NCBI GenBank assembly: GCA_963705325.1
Contig: OY970069.1
Coordinates: 4,712,001-4,776,000, forward strand
Length of the DNA stretch: 64,000 nucleotides
Origin: DATARH01 sp963705325
GTDB lineage: Bacteria > Pseudomonadota > Alphaproteobacteria > ATCC43930 > CGMCC-115725
Direction: 5' to 3'
Part shown: piece after piece, positions 39,927-50,800 of the stretch
Position numbering within the stretch: the first letter of the stretch is position 1
Layout of the letters: every line of letters starts with the position of its first letter
The notes under the pieces: generated by a model
What the model was told of the DNA's origin: nothing
Database searches by the model: none
Seen by the model: the letters and a program-made list of their open reading frames with translations, nothing else
Translations under genes and position numbers: made by a program

Positions 39927-42704
39927 TCACTCCTTCGGTGGAGCGAGTTTGTCGCCCGGATCGGCAGGTATCGGGTCTTTTGGGGTTACCGGTCCGGCAT
40001 CGATCGGCGGCAACGTCGGTATCGCCGTGGGCGTAGGTACCGGCGGCGGCCCAAGGACCGTTCCGATAAGATTGATTGTCGGCGCAGTGATCGCGATGCC
40101 AACAGGCGTTATAACAATAGAGCTGGCGCCGGACGTGAGAGAGATGGTGAGCGGGGCATTGAGCACGATGGTTCCCATCGGGCCTTGAGCGTCGATTGTC
40201 GCCTGGCCGCCACCGGCGGTGGGATTGCTGCCCAGAGTGACACTCCAGTTCCCGCCAACGTTATAATTGGCGCTTCCCTTCGCCTGAAAGTTCTCATCCT
40301 GCTCAAGCAGCGTATTGCGATTGCCCGAATCCGTCGGGAAATCTGGATCGCCGACATGCAAGTGATAGTGCTTAAAGACTTTGGCGATGTATTCGCCGCC
40401 GATTTCCTTTGGCGGTGGCGTCAGTTTCTTGCCACCGACAGTCAGGTGGCGGTCGGAGCTAATGCTCTCATAACGCCTCTCAAGAGCCGTGATGTCCAAA
40501 CGCCGCTGCGAGCGGATCAGGTATTGCTCCTTGTCGCGCTGGTCGCTGAAGCGCAGCAGATGGAACCGCACCGGCAGTGGGTTGCCGCTGCCGTCGGTGG
40601 TCGGGATGCTGAACGTCTTGATGCCGCTTAACGGCGGATCGGCGGTCGCCGTGTCAGGGAGCTTGGAAAGGTCCGTAAGCTCAGCCTTCTCCTGGCTTTC
40701 CGCCGGAAACGGCAGATTGGTGGTGCGTCGATCGGCATTGTAAAGCCGTCCGGTGATGACCGGCCGTTCGGGATCGCCGTCGAGAAAGTCGATGATCACT
40801 TCCTGGCCGATCCGCGGCAGGAACTGGATGCCGTAGTGGCGGCCGGCCCACCCCTCCGAGACTCGCACCCAACAGGTATTGCCGCCGATTTTTGTGGGCT
40901 TGCTCGGATCGCTGAACGGAAAGACGGGCGGGATCTTGCTGCCCTGCGGCGGGCCCGGATCCCACGGGAAGCGCACGCGCACACGCCCCAGCGCATCGCA
41001 ATAGATGTCCTGCCCCTGTAGTTCGACGCCCTTTTTGTCGTCGGGACCGATTACCAGGGCGGTGTGCGGGCCGCGTGCGACCGGCCTGGCATATGGCGGC
41101 AGCGGGGGATCGATCGGCGGGTCGGCCGGTACGGCGATCACCCCGACGGCGAAAGCCGCTATGTTCTTGGCGGCGATCATCGCCTTTTTGAAGTCGGCGC
41201 CGGACAATATCCCACCCACCACCGGAACCGGAATGGCACCGGCCACGGCGCCAGCCAGCATGTTAGCTGCCCCCGCAATGTCCACATCTGTGCCCGACGC
41301 GGTGTCGGCAAAATTTCCGCCCAGGGGATTGACCGCAGTATATATCTTCGCTTGCGCCGCCGCCGTCGCCCAAAGCGAGACCTTATACAAAGTCGTGTTG
41401 CTATCGTCAGTGGCATCGGCTTGGAGCGCGCTGGCCGAATTAAAAAGCCCGTTTAAAAATTCATCGCTGAACGGGATGACTGGTATATGGAAATCTACAT
41501 ACGTAAAGTCACATACGGAAATAGCCATGGTGTCGATAACGAATTTCTTATCAACGATATCAGAAAATGGTGTGTCTTTAATTTTATTTTGATCAAAATC
41601 TTTAGACTTGTTTATATGAAATTTGTGTCCGGCAATCATCGTTTGATTCTTGCTAATGCCGGAGAGCAGGAAAACCTCAGACTCGTTACCTGAGTTTACA
41701 CTCGTTGACCGCGCGTCGGCATCGTTTTGGGAAAACACCGGCTCGGCAAAGCTGATGCTGCCGGAAAACTTCGTCTCCGACGCCGCGCCGCCCTCATTCT
41801 TCAGCAGGTCGTCCTTGGGATCGGGCGTGTCGTCTTTGTAGAACGGATTGCTTGGATCGAGATAATTGAACCCGCCGATCGCCACCCGCCGCTCCGGCGG
41901 GCGGTAGCGGCGGACCAATTTGGCGATCTGCTTGAAGCCTGGATTACTCTCAGCCACATCCACATCAGTGAAGCCGATATCGGGGAAGTTGCGATCCCAA
42001 GGTCCCCTCAAAATCATCGTTTCGTTGAGAAGAAAACTCTCTTGACTTGGGCTGTGCCCAAAAAAATACCAAATTCCAAACCGCGCCATGAGACGATGTA
42101 AGAAATCTAGCGTGCTTTCGCCAAATTGAACACAATAATCCATCGGAACGAAAGGATGCTGAGAGTCACGTAACCCCTTCGTATCAATCAGCAAGTGAGG
42201 AAACGTTTTCTTGGCTTCGTCGGCGATCGCCTCGATAATATCGACCACGGTCTTTTTCTCAAAGACCCGATAACAGATATCGCGGCTGAGGACTTTGACC
42301 CAGGGAACTACGCGGCCACGATAAATATGAAAGTCACGTTCGGCAATTTGTGAAATAATAACTTTTGTAATGTCAATATTAAGTAGATCTTCAAATGTTT
42401 CAAACATCCCGGAACGTTTGAAGGGGATCGTATCGTCGGTTTGCGTTTCTTCCTTGCTGGGTCGTGAGCCGATGACGGCATGAGTGCCGATTAGTTTGGT
42501 CGTGTCGATCGGCTGACGATTTTGGCCGTTTTCCTTGCCGGCGTCGCGCAGCATGATGAGGTCATAGGCATAGAGCCGCGAGATCGCCTCGACCCCGTCG
42601 AGCTTCACCAGTAGGAGCGGATCGCTCTCGAATTTCTTCTCTCCGGCATTGTCGTTGAGGATCGTGTCGATTTGAAGCAAATGTTTCTTTTGGATAAAGG
42701 CCAT
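39927..42704 (-). CDS. vgrG: Type VI secretion tip protein VgrG with an unusual hydrophobic insert
   Basis: 925 residues from ATG 42704; a GTG two codons earlier is possible. The gp27-like half includes DYCVQFGESTLDFLHRLMARFGIWYFF. The gp5 OB-fold starts at GPHTALVIGPDDKKGV and has GRVRVRFPWD, then WVRVSEGWAGRHYGIQFLPRIGQEVIIDFLDGDPERP in outline. A needle of short repeats follows (~835-895). Between the halves, around residues 413-524, is an extra segment with a Gly/Ala-rich hydrophobic stretch (475-524: ANMLAGAVAGAIPVPVVGG, MIAAKNIAAFAVGV). The N-terminal half of the gene is AT-rich for this genome, which suggests transfer. Confidence 0.93.
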   Translation of the reverse strand: MAFIQKKHLLQIDTILNDNAGEKKFESDPLLLVKLDGVEAISRLYAYDLIMLRDAGKENGQNRQPIDTTKLIGTHAVIGSRPSKEETQTDDTIPFKRSGMFETFEDLLNIDITKVIISQIAERDFHIYRGRVVPWVKVLSRDICYRVFEKKTVVDIIEAIADEAKKTFPHLLIDTKGLRDSQHPFVPMDYCVQFGESTLDFLHRLMARFGIWYFFGHSPSQESFLLNETMILRGPWDRNFPDIGFTDVDVAESNPGFKQIAKLVRRYRPPERRVAIGGFNYLDPSNPFYKDDTPDPKDDLLKNEGGAASETKFSGSISFAEPVFSQNDADARSTSVNSGNESEVFLLSGISKNQTMIAGHKFHINKSKDFDQNKIKDTPFSDIVDKKFVIDTMAISVCDFTYVDFHIPVIPFSDEFLNGLFNSASALQADATDDSNTTLYKVSLWATAAAQAKIYTAVNPLGGNFADTASGTDVDIAGAANMLAGAVAGAIPVPVVGGILSGADFKKAMIAAKNIAAFAVGVIAVPADPPIDPPLPPYARPVARGPHTALVIGPDDKKGVELQGQDIYCDALGRVRVRFPWDPGPPQGSKIPPVFPFSDPSKPTKIGGNTCWVRVSEGWAGRHYGIQFLPRIGQEVIIDFLDGDPERPVITGRLYNADRRTTNLPFPAESQEKAELTDLSKLPDTATADPPLSGIKTFSIPTTDGSGNPLPVRFHLLRFSDQRDKEQYLIRSQRRLDITALERRYESISSDRHLTVGGKKLTPPPKEIGGEYIAKVFKHYHLHVGDPDFPTDSGNRNTLLEQDENFQAKGSANYNVGGNWSVTLGSNPTAGGGQATIDAQGPMGTIVLNAPLTISLTSGASSIVITPVGIAITAPTINLIGTVLGPPPVPTPTAIPTLPPIDAGPVTPKDPIPADPGDKLAPPKE

Positions 42705-43036
42705 TACCACGTCCCCTGATGCTCCGACTTACCGCGCTCGGCGGCAGGCCCGCCACGACGTATCGGCGCGGCTCAGCACAGATATAGGGATAGGCTGCCG
42801 CAGCGGTAGCGCGCGAAGATCACGTGTTCGCGTCCTTCTCCTCGCGGCAGACATGCAAAAATCTGCCGCCGGTTCACGATCAGTGTCAACGCAGAGTCGG
42901 ACGAGGCCGCTGAGACGTCAATCCGGGGATGCACATCGTCAGCCATTTAGAATTTCGTGACTCGTTGCTTCTTCGGATATCCTAGGCGGCGAACGAGCGC
43001 CGAACACTCCGTGGCCTCGGTTCGAGAGATTGCGCG
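42705..43036. other. Divergent intergenic region between vgrG and tagH
   Basis: 332 bases without a convincing gene. It must carry the promoters for the leftward vgrG set and the rightward tagH-tssK-tssL-tssM-tagF-pppA operon. No clear consensus boxes or long repeats stand out. Confidence 0.5.
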
Positions 43037-44488
43037 ATGACCTTGACGTTGACGATGCTCCGCTGTCCCGATGCCGTACCGCCGCAGACGCGCTCGGTGG
43101 AGGGGGGCGAGTTTTCGATCGGTCGGGGACCCGACAATGACTGGGTCTTGCCCGACCCCGAACGCGGCCTGTCAAAATGCCATTGCGTCTTCGCCTACCG
43201 GTCGGGAGGGTGGCAGGTTGCCGATCTGTCAACCAACGGGAGCTTTCTCAACCGGGAAAGCGACCCGATCGGGCGCGGCCAAATCCGCGATTTGCGCAAT
43301 GGCGATCGCATCAATCTCGGACCTTACGAGATCGAGGTCCGTATCGCCGAAGCAGCGGCGCCACGCGCCGAACAGCGGACGGTGAACCCATTTACCGAGG
43401 ATGTCTTCGCGGCGCAAAACGCCCGCGCCGCTTCGAGGCCGTTGGGCGAAGGCCCAGGCCTGCGGCTCGATGAGGGTGGCGATCCCTTTGCCGCGAACCT
43501 CGCGCCGCCACCGATCACATTGCCGGCAGATTACGACCCGCTGGCGCCGGACGATCCGGTCGAGGAACGGATCGGCGGGGCGGTTCAAGCCGATCATTCG
43601 CCGCATCTCGAGGATGCCTTCAGGCCGCCAGTGGCGCACTCGGTACTGCCGGATGACTGGGACCGCGACTCGGCTCCGCAGCCCCGTGTGGTACCAGCGG
43701 CCGAGGTCGTTTTCCCGGCCGCGGAGTCCGAGCCGCTACCGATGCAAGTTACGCCGCCGCCAAGGCAGCCGCCGCCGATGCAAACAGCGCCACCACCGGA
43801 GCAAATGGCGCCGCCGATCCAGCCAGTGCCCATGGAACTGGCAGTCCAGCGGGCGGCGCCTCGGCCCGTGGCCGCCCCGGTAGCGGAACCGCCGGCCGGC
43901 GATCTGCTCGGAGCCTTTTTGCGCGGAGGTGATATTCGCGACGTCAGTCCTGCCGATCCGGTCGCCACGATGGAAGCGCTGGGCGCGGCCTTTCGCGCAA
44001 TCGTCAGCGGCTTGCGCCAGGCGATGATCGCCCGCGCGGCGATCAAGAGCGAGTTCCGCATCGAACAGACCTTGATCCGCAGCCGCGGCAACAACCCGCT
44101 GAAATTTTCCGCCGACGACGACGATGCGCTGAAGGCGCTCCTCGACGCGGGCAGGCGCACCGACATGAACACCGTGGACGCGGTGACGGACGCACTACGC
44201 GACATCCGCTTGCACGAAATCGCCACGGTCGCGGCAATGCAGTGGGCGGTGCGGGCGCTGCTGGAGGAGTTCGAGCCGGGCAAGCTGCGTCATGCGGCAG
44301 AGCGCGCCGGGGGATTGGCCTTGGTGCCAGGGCAGCGCAAGGCGCATGCCTGGGACGAGTTCGAGACGCTCCACACCAAGATCACCCAGGCGTTGGCCGA
44401 CGATTTCGACAGCGTGTTTGGTAAGGCGTTCGCCCGGGCCTATGAACGAGCGCTTAGCGATGCCTCGGCAAGGGACCGGGCGCCGTGA
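43037..44488 (+). CDS. tagH: Type VI secretion FHA-domain protein TagH
   Basis: 483 residues. The N-terminal FHA domain (~1-95) has FSIGRGPDNDWVLPD, LSKCHCVF and STNGSFLNRE, the phosphothreonine-binding loops. A long Pro/Met/Gln-rich linker (~110-290) leads to the C-terminal T6SS-FHA domain (about 295-475: GDLLGAFLRGGDI, FRAIVSGLRQAMIARAAIKSEFRI, NPLKFS, FGKAFARAYE). TagH reads kinase signals and promotes T6SS assembly. It leads the plus-strand T6SS operon. Confidence 0.9.
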   Translation: MTLTLTMLRCPDAVPPQTRSVEGGEFSIGRGPDNDWVLPDPERGLSKCHCVFAYRSGGWQVADLSTNGSFLNRESDPIGRGQIRDLRNGDRINLGPYEIEVRIAEAAAPRAEQRTVNPFTEDVFAAQNARAASRPLGEGPGLRLDEGGDPFAANLAPPPITLPADYDPLAPDDPVEERIGGAVQADHSPHLEDAFRPPVAHSVLPDDWDRDSAPQPRVVPAAEVVFPAAESEPLPMQVTPPPRQPPPMQTAPPPEQMAPPIQPVPMELAVQRAAPRPVAAPVAEPPAGDLLGAFLRGGDIRDVSPADPVATMEALGAAFRAIVSGLRQAMIARAAIKSEFRIEQTLIRSRGNNPLKFSADDDDALKALLDAGRRTDMNTVDAVTDALRDIRLHEIATVAAMQWAVRALLEEFEPGKLRHAAERAGGLALVPGQRKAHAWDEFETLHTKITQALADDFDSVFGKAFARAYERALSDASARDRAP

Positions 44489-44555
44489 CGGCACACGGCA
44501 CGAGCTCCCCCGGGCCGACGCCCTACGGTCTGATTGACGATATTCGCGGTTCGCA

Positions 44556-45884
44556 ATGACCTGGACAAACAGGGTAGTTTGGCACGAGGGCATGTTCCTG
44601 CGTGCCCAGCACTTCCAGCAGCAGGACCGCTGGCTGGAGACGACGCTCCGCGCTCGCGTGGCGCCGCTTAGACCCCATCCGTGGGGAATCGTCGAAATGG
44701 CGATCGACCGGGACCTTCTGGCGACCGGGCGGTTCGCGTTGACCTCCGCCGCAGGGGCATTCGACGACGGCACGCCCTTCGCCATCCCCGGAGAGACTGA
44801 CCACCCCGCGCCGCTCGATCTGCCCGAAAGCGCGCGCAACGTCGTGGTCTATCTGGCGGCGCCGATCCGCCAACCCGGGGCGGTCGAGATCGGCGACGGC
44901 AGCAACGGCGAAGGCCGCTACCTCTCGCACGAGTTCGAGGCCTACGACACGCATTCCGCCTCGCCGCAGCCGGCGGCGCTGCAGATCGCCCGGCTCCGCC
45001 TGCGTTACCTGCTCGAGACCGACGAGCGCGCCGGCTATCTGTGCATCGGCCTGGCCCGGGTCATCGAGGTAACCGCGGACCGGCGCGCCACGCTCGACCC
45101 TGCCTGGATACCTCCTGCGCTGCTCTGTGCCGCGACAACCCCGCTATCAGGCCTCATCAGCGAGTTCGCGGGGATGATCAACCAACGCGGCGAGGCGCTG
45201 GCGGCCCGGCTGACCGCGCCCGGCTCGGCTGGCGTTGCCGAGGTCGCCGACTTCCTGCTGCTGCAATCGATCAACCGATGGCAGACGCTGTTGGCGCATT
45301 GGGCTGACACCGGGAACGTTCACCCCGAAACGCTCTATTCGGCCCTGGTGCAGATGGCTGGCGAGTTCGCGACATTCACCGAGACGACACGCCGGCCAAA
45401 CGCTTATCCCGCTTATCGGCACGAGGATTTGCAACGCAGTTTCGCCCCGGTGGTGGCTGACCTGCGACGCTCGCTGTCGGCGGTGCTCGAGCAGACCGCG
45501 GTGTCGATACCGCTGCAGGAACGCCGGTACGGGGTCAGGGTCGGGCTCATCACCGACCGCTCGATCCTGCGCGCGTCGAGCTTTGTGTTGACGGTGCACG
45601 CCGATGTGCCGACCGAGAATCTGCGCCGGCTGTTCCCCAGCCAAGTGAAGATCGGCGCGGTCGAACATATTCGCGATCTGGTGAATGTCGCGATCCCCGG
45701 CATCTCGGTTCGGCCGCTGCCGGTCGCACCGCGGCAGATACCGTTTCATGCCGGCGCGTCCTATTTCGAACTCGACCGCAACAGCCCGCATTGGCAGCAA
45801 ATGCAGACTTCGGGCGGCTTCGCCATTCACGTGTCCGGGGATTTTCCTAATCTGCGGTTGGAGCTTTGGGCAATCCGGGGGTAA
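44556..45884 (+). CDS. tssK: Type VI secretion baseplate subunit TssK
   Basis: 442 residues. The TssK start is MTWTNRVVWHEGMFLRAQHFQQQDRWLE, followed by the shoulder domain, a central helical region (LLQSINRWQTLLAHWADTGNVHPETLYSALVQMAGE in outline) and a C-terminal head that binds TssL/TssM. TssK trimers link the TssEFG wedges to the membrane complex. The start lies 67 bases after tagH, and the next gene is tssL, a typical order. Confidence 0.93.
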   Translation: MTWTNRVVWHEGMFLRAQHFQQQDRWLETTLRARVAPLRPHPWGIVEMAIDRDLLATGRFALTSAAGAFDDGTPFAIPGETDHPAPLDLPESARNVVVYLAAPIRQPGAVEIGDGSNGEGRYLSHEFEAYDTHSASPQPAALQIARLRLRYLLETDERAGYLCIGLARVIEVTADRRATLDPAWIPPALLCAATTPLSGLISEFAGMINQRGEALAARLTAPGSAGVAEVADFLLLQSINRWQTLLAHWADTGNVHPETLYSALVQMAGEFATFTETTRRPNAYPAYRHEDLQRSFAPVVADLRRSLSAVLEQTAVSIPLQERRYGVRVGLITDRSILRASSFVLTVHADVPTENLRRLFPSQVKIGAVEHIRDLVNVAIPGISVRPLPVAPRQIPFHAGASYFELDRNSPHWQQMQTSGGFAIHVSGDFPNLRLELWAIRG

Positions 45885-45902
45885 CCGGTTGCGGGGGATG
45901 GC

Positions 45903-47276
45903 ATGAGCGACAACCCGTTCTCCGAACCTGACGACAGCGAGCGGACGGTCATCCGTCCGGCGCCTGGCGGGCGCCGCGCCGCCCCGGCCGCGCCCGCCGC
46001 GCCGGTTCTGGGCCCTGGCGCCGAGGCATACCGGTCGCTCCCCGAACCCGGGAGCGCCGCGCCTCTATCGGATGGCGCGGTCGAGCACATGGCGATGGGG
46101 TTGAGCCAGCTTGTCGCCGCAGCGCTGCCCTTGCTGCAACTGCTGGCCCGATTGCGGAACACCTTGAACCAGCCCGATCCGGGTGATCTGCGAGAGCGCG
46201 CCGTGGCGGGGATGCGCGAATTTGAGAAACGCTCGCGCGATTCCGGCGTGTCGCTCGAACTGGTGCGCCCAGCCCACTACGCGTTGTGCGCGAGCCTCGA
46301 CGACGCGGTGCTAAATACTCCTTGGGGCAGCACCGGCGTCTGGGATGCACGGTCTCTGGTCTCGACTTTCCACCAGGAAGTGCGGAGCGGCGAGCGCTTC
46401 TTCAATCTGCTGCGGCAGATGTGTCAGACCCCCGGCACGTTCCTGCCGGTCATCGAACTGATGTATCTGTGCATGTCGCTGGGGTTCCAAGGCCAGTACC
46501 GGCTGTCGGCGCGCGGACCGGCCGAGCTCGACCGGCTGCGCGAGGAAGTCTATGCGCTCTTGGTTCGCCAGCGTCAGCAGATCGAGCCGGAGCTGTCACC
46601 GCACTGGCGGGGTGTCACCGCACCCTATCGCAGCCTGCGTCCGATCGTGCCGCTTTGGGTTGTCGGGAGCGCGGCTCTCGCCGTCCTCGCAGCTCTGTTC
46701 ATCTGGTTCACCACTTCGCTTGCCGCCAACTCGGACGATCTATTCGCCCGCATGATGCGGGCACCGCCCGATCACATGCCACAGATCGCCCGCGCGCCGA
46801 TCGCCGCACCCGCACCGCCGCCAACCCCGGTCCTCCCGCCGCCGGTCGACGATTTGTGCACGCTGCTCAAGCCCGAGGTCGACCAGGGACTTGTTTCCGT
46901 CATCTGTACCCCGCCCAACCCGATTATCCGGATCAACAATCGCGGGATGTTCGCTTCCGGTAGCGCGACCGTCGAGGCGAAGTTCGTGCCGTTGCTCACC
47001 CGCATCGGCGCCGACCTCGAAAAGGAGCAAGGTACGGTTCAGGTGATCGGCTACACCGATAACCAGCCGATCCACACCATTCAGTTTCCGTCGAATTTCC
47101 AGCTTTCCGCGGCGCGCGCCGACGCGGCCAAGGCGCTGCTTGGTGCCCAGATGAGCGACCCGTCCCGCATCTCCGCGGAAGGCCGCGGCGAGGCCGACCC
47201 CCTCAACAACAACTCGACGCCGGAAGAGCGGGAACAGAACCGGCGGATCGAAATCATCCTGCACAGGACGGAGTAG
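45903..47276 (+). CDS. tssL: Type VI secretion membrane protein TssL, OmpA-extended form
   Basis: 457 residues. The N-terminal linker (1-60) is Pro/Ala-rich. The DotU domain (~62-245) has YALCASLDDAVLNTPWG, FHQEVRSGERFF and YLCMSLGFQGQYR. One transmembrane helix (249-271) follows, then a periplasmic OmpA domain (~335-457: GYTDNQPIHTIQFPSNFQLSAARADAA in outline, EQNRRIEIIL). The peptidoglycan-binding extension anchors the membrane complex. It starts 18 bases after tssK and ends 4 bases before tssM. Confidence 0.93.
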   Translation: MSDNPFSEPDDSERTVIRPAPGGRRAAPAAPAAPVLGPGAEAYRSLPEPGSAAPLSDGAVEHMAMGLSQLVAAALPLLQLLARLRNTLNQPDPGDLRERAVAGMREFEKRSRDSGVSLELVRPAHYALCASLDDAVLNTPWGSTGVWDARSLVSTFHQEVRSGERFFNLLRQMCQTPGTFLPVIELMYLCMSLGFQGQYRLSARGPAELDRLREEVYALLVRQRQQIEPELSPHWRGVTAPYRSLRPIVPLWVVGSAALAVLAALFIWFTTSLAANSDDLFARMMRAPPDHMPQIARAPIAAPAPPPTPVLPPPVDDLCTLLKPEVDQGLVSVICTPPNPIIRINNRGMFASGSATVEAKFVPLLTRIGADLEKEQGTVQVIGYTDNQPIHTIQFPSNFQLSAARADAAKALLGAQMSDPSRISAEGRGEADPLNNNSTPEEREQNRRIEIILHRTE

Positions 47277-47280
47277 CAGG

Positions 47281-50200
47281 ATGGACATGACCATCCTCAC
47301 TCTGCTGCGGCAGTGGGCAGGGCCGTTTGTCGGCTTTGCGGTGATCGCGGGTCTGATTTGGCAGCTGGGTCCCCTCTTGCCCATTCTGCAGAGCCAGTGG
47401 AACCGGATCTACGTCATCCTCGGCCTGTTCGCCATTTGCGGCGGCATCACCTTGGTTCTCAACTTCCGCCGCCGGCGCCGCGAGAAAAAACTCGCCGAGG
47501 GCGTAGCGGAGGCCGCACCCGATCCGGCAGCCGTGGCCTCCGCAGAGGAAGTCGCGGCCGTCCAGGACAAGCTGAAAACCGCGCTGGAGCTGCTGCGCAA
47601 GGCACGGGGCAGCAAGGGGTACCTTTACGAGCAGCCGTGGTACGTGATCATCGGCCCGCCGGGCGCCGGCAAGACTACGGCCCTGGTCAACGCCGGATTG
47701 CGGTTTCCGCTCGCCGCCGAGATGGGACAGAACTCGGTCTCCGGTGTCGGCGGCACAAGGCTTTGCGACTGGTGGTTCACCGAAGATGCAGTGTTGATCG
47801 ACACCGCCGGCCGCTACACGACGCAGGATTCCGACGCGACGGTCGACAAAGCGGGGTGGGACGCCTTTCTCGATCTGCTCAAGCGCACGCGCGCACGGCA
47901 GCCGCTCAACGGGGTCATCGTTGCCATCGCGCTCAACGATATCGGTTGGGCAGCGCAGGGCGAGCGCCTGGCGCACGCGCGCGCAATCCGGCGACGGATC
48001 AAGGAACTCGAAGACAAGCTATCGGTGCGGCTTCCGATCTACGCGGTCTTCACCAAAGCCGATCTGATCTCCGGGTTCACCGAGTTTTTCGACGATCTCG
48101 ACCGCGACAGGCGAGCCCAGGTGTGGGGCGCCACCTTCGCGCTAGGCGCAAGCGACGCCGGCCCGGTAAGCGGCTTCGGTGGCGAGTTCGGGCTGTTGAT
48201 CGAGCGCCTCAACGAGCGGCTGATCGACCGTCTGCAGGCCGAACGCAGCCCCGACCGGCGGGTTCAGATCGCCGGCTTCCCGCCGCAGATAGCGAGCCTC
48301 GAACCGGCGCTCGCCGAATTCCTGCAAGAGGCATTCGGCGGCTCGCGGCTCGATCCGGCTCCGATGCTGCGCGGCTTTTATTTCACCTCTGGAACCCAGC
48401 AAGGAACGCCGATCGACCGGCTGACCGACCTACTCGCACGGTCGTTCGGGATCGATCAGCGCCGGGCGGCGAGCCTGCGGCCCGAACAGGGTCGCAGCTA
48501 TTTCCTTACACGCCTCGTCAAGGATGTGGTGTTCGGCGAGGCGATGCTGGTGTCGGAGCGGCCGGGTGCGTCCCGGCGCCGGATGCTGCTGCGCGGCGGC
48601 GCGTTCGGGCTGGTGGCGGTTGTCCTGCTCTGCGGGATCGGGTTGCTTTGGCACGACCGCAACGTCAACCAGCAAGCGATCGACGAAATGGCGGCGGCGC
48701 TTGCCGCTTACGAGCAGACCGCGGGCAATCTGCCGCTGGACCCGGTAACCGACGCCGACTTGCCGCGCATTCTGCCGCTACTCGATCAAGCGCGCGCGTT
48801 GCCGCACGGCTACGATCAGACGGCGGCGAGTTCGACCTTCTTTCTGTCTCAGGATGCAAAGCTCGCCGCGGGAGCGAAAACCATCTATCGGCACGCGCTC
48901 GAGCGGGTGCTGCTGCCGCGGCTGCTGTGGCGCCTCGAAACCCAGATGCACAGCAACCTCAACCAGCCTGATTTCCTTTACGAGGCGACCCGGGTTTATC
49001 TGATGCTCGGCGGCGCTGGCCCCCTCGACCGCGATCTGGTGCGCGCGTGGATGTCGCTCGATTGGCAGGCGGCTTATCCCGGGCCCGCGATGGCGCCGAG
49101 CCGTGATTCGCTTGCCCGCCATCTCGATGCGTTGCTGAAAAATCCGCTGCCGAAGATAGAGCTCGATAACCAGTTGGTCGCGGTGGCTCGCACCACGTTC
49201 AGCCGGGTGCCGGTCGCCAATCGGGTCTACTCGCGGATCGTCCCATCAACCGCGGCGCAGTCCGTCCCGTTGTGGCGCCCGGCGGACGCCTTAGGCGGCG
49301 CTGGCGTCCGGGTCTTCGTGCGGGCTTCCGGCAAACCGCTGACCGAGGGGATTCCCGGCTTCTATACGATCGATGGCTTCTATCATGTATTGTTGCCGGC
49401 GCTCGGCAACGTGACGAAAGAAGTCGCCAACGAGAGCTGGGTGCTGGGGACCGCATCCGCGCTGACACCCGACAGCGCCGAGAGCCGACAGATCGAGCAC
49501 GACGTCATCGCCCTCTACGAGGCCGACTACGCCAAGCAGTGGGACGCGTTGCTCGCCGATCTCGCGATCGTCCCGCTGCGCAATCGCGCAGCAGGCCGCC
49601 CAGGACCTTTATATCCTCGGTTCGCCCCAGTCGCCGATCCGCAATCTGCTCGTCGCCGTTTCGCGCCAGCTCAACCTCACGAAACCGCCGCCGGCGCCTC
49701 CCACCGCTACCGATAAACCTGCCGCCACGCCGCCCACGACGCCCGGATCGGTCGCGCAGTTGAAAGGTCTGCTTTCCGCTCCCGCCGGTACTCCCGCCGC
49801 CGAGGTCCCTGGTAAGGAGATCGACGACCGCTATCAGTCCTTGCGTGATTATGTCGGCGCCGGCACCGGCGCGCCGCTCGATCTGGCGTTGAAGGCGATC
49901 GACAGCTTGCGCCAGCAGATTTCCCAGATTGCCTTGGCTTCGCCCAGCGCGCCGCCCCCGGCCGCGGCGACCGGCGACGACCCGGTCACCCTGCTCCACG
50001 CCGAGGCCAAGGCTGCGCCCGAACCGGTCGCGCGGTGGCTGGAAGCAATGGCGGCGAGCGCCACGGTGCTGCGCACCGGAAGCACGGTCGACCAGGTGAA
50101 GAAGGCCTTTAACGCGAGCGGCGGGCCCGCCAGTCTGTGCCGTCAGGCGGTGGCTGGCCGTTATCCGTTTACCGCCGGCTCGAGCAACGAGATCCCGCTC

Positions 50201-50800
50201 GACGACTTTGCCAAGCTCTTCGCGCCAGGCGGCCTCCTCGACGGCTTTTTCAATACGCAGCTTCGCCCCTACGTCGACACCAGTGGGTCGGTGTGGAAAG
50301 GTCAGCCCGTGGACGGCGTACCGGCGCCGATTGCGCCCGCCGATCTCGCGCAGTTTCAGCGCGCCGCGGTCATTCGCGACATTTTCTTCGGGGCTGGCGG
50401 AAACACTCCTTCGGTGCGCTTCGACGTGACCCCGGTCTCGGCCGATGCCACCGCCAAGCAGGTCACGCTCAGCCTGGGTGGAACCAATATCACCTTCACC
50501 AACGGCAGCCAGGCTCAGTCCACCCAAGTCACCTGGCCCGGCGCGAATGGCATGACCAACGCGCGCCTGTCCTTCGATCCGGCACCGGCCGGCGGCACGG
50601 GGGACCTGCAGGCTTCCGGCCCATGGGCGCTCTTCCGTCTGTTCGATCAGGGCAGTCTCGAGCAGGCCGGTTCCGTCGACCGCTACCGTCTGACCTTCAA
50701 TGTCGGAGGTCACCAAGCGACCTTCGTCTTGCGCGCCGGGTCGGTGCTTAATCCCTTTGCTTCGGGTGTGCTAAAGGACTTTCGATGCCCGAACCTCTAG
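47281..50800 (+). pseudogene. tssM: Type VI secretion membrane protein TssM (IcmF), with a single-base frameshift
   Basis: TssM reads intact from 47281 to about 49583: two N-terminal helices (~14-62), Walker A GPPGAGKTT (125-133), LIDTAGRYTTQDS, and a third helix near 433-455. An extra base near 49584 (CGCAATCGCGCAG where CGCAACGCGCAG would continue) shifts it to a stop at 49716. The other frame continues AQQAAQDLYILGSP to 50800 and carries the periplasmic C-terminus with SVRFDVTPVSAD and WPGANGMTNARLSFDP. Length 3,520 is one over a multiple of three. If repaired it is ~1,172 residues. TssM is essential for T6SS, so the system may be inactive or the base may be an error. Confidence 0.85.

Noticed and set aside
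49760..50800. An independent gene starting at the internal ATG 49760
   Set aside because: Its sequence is the normal TssM C-terminus, and the frame upstream of 49760 also reads as TssM back to the frameshift.
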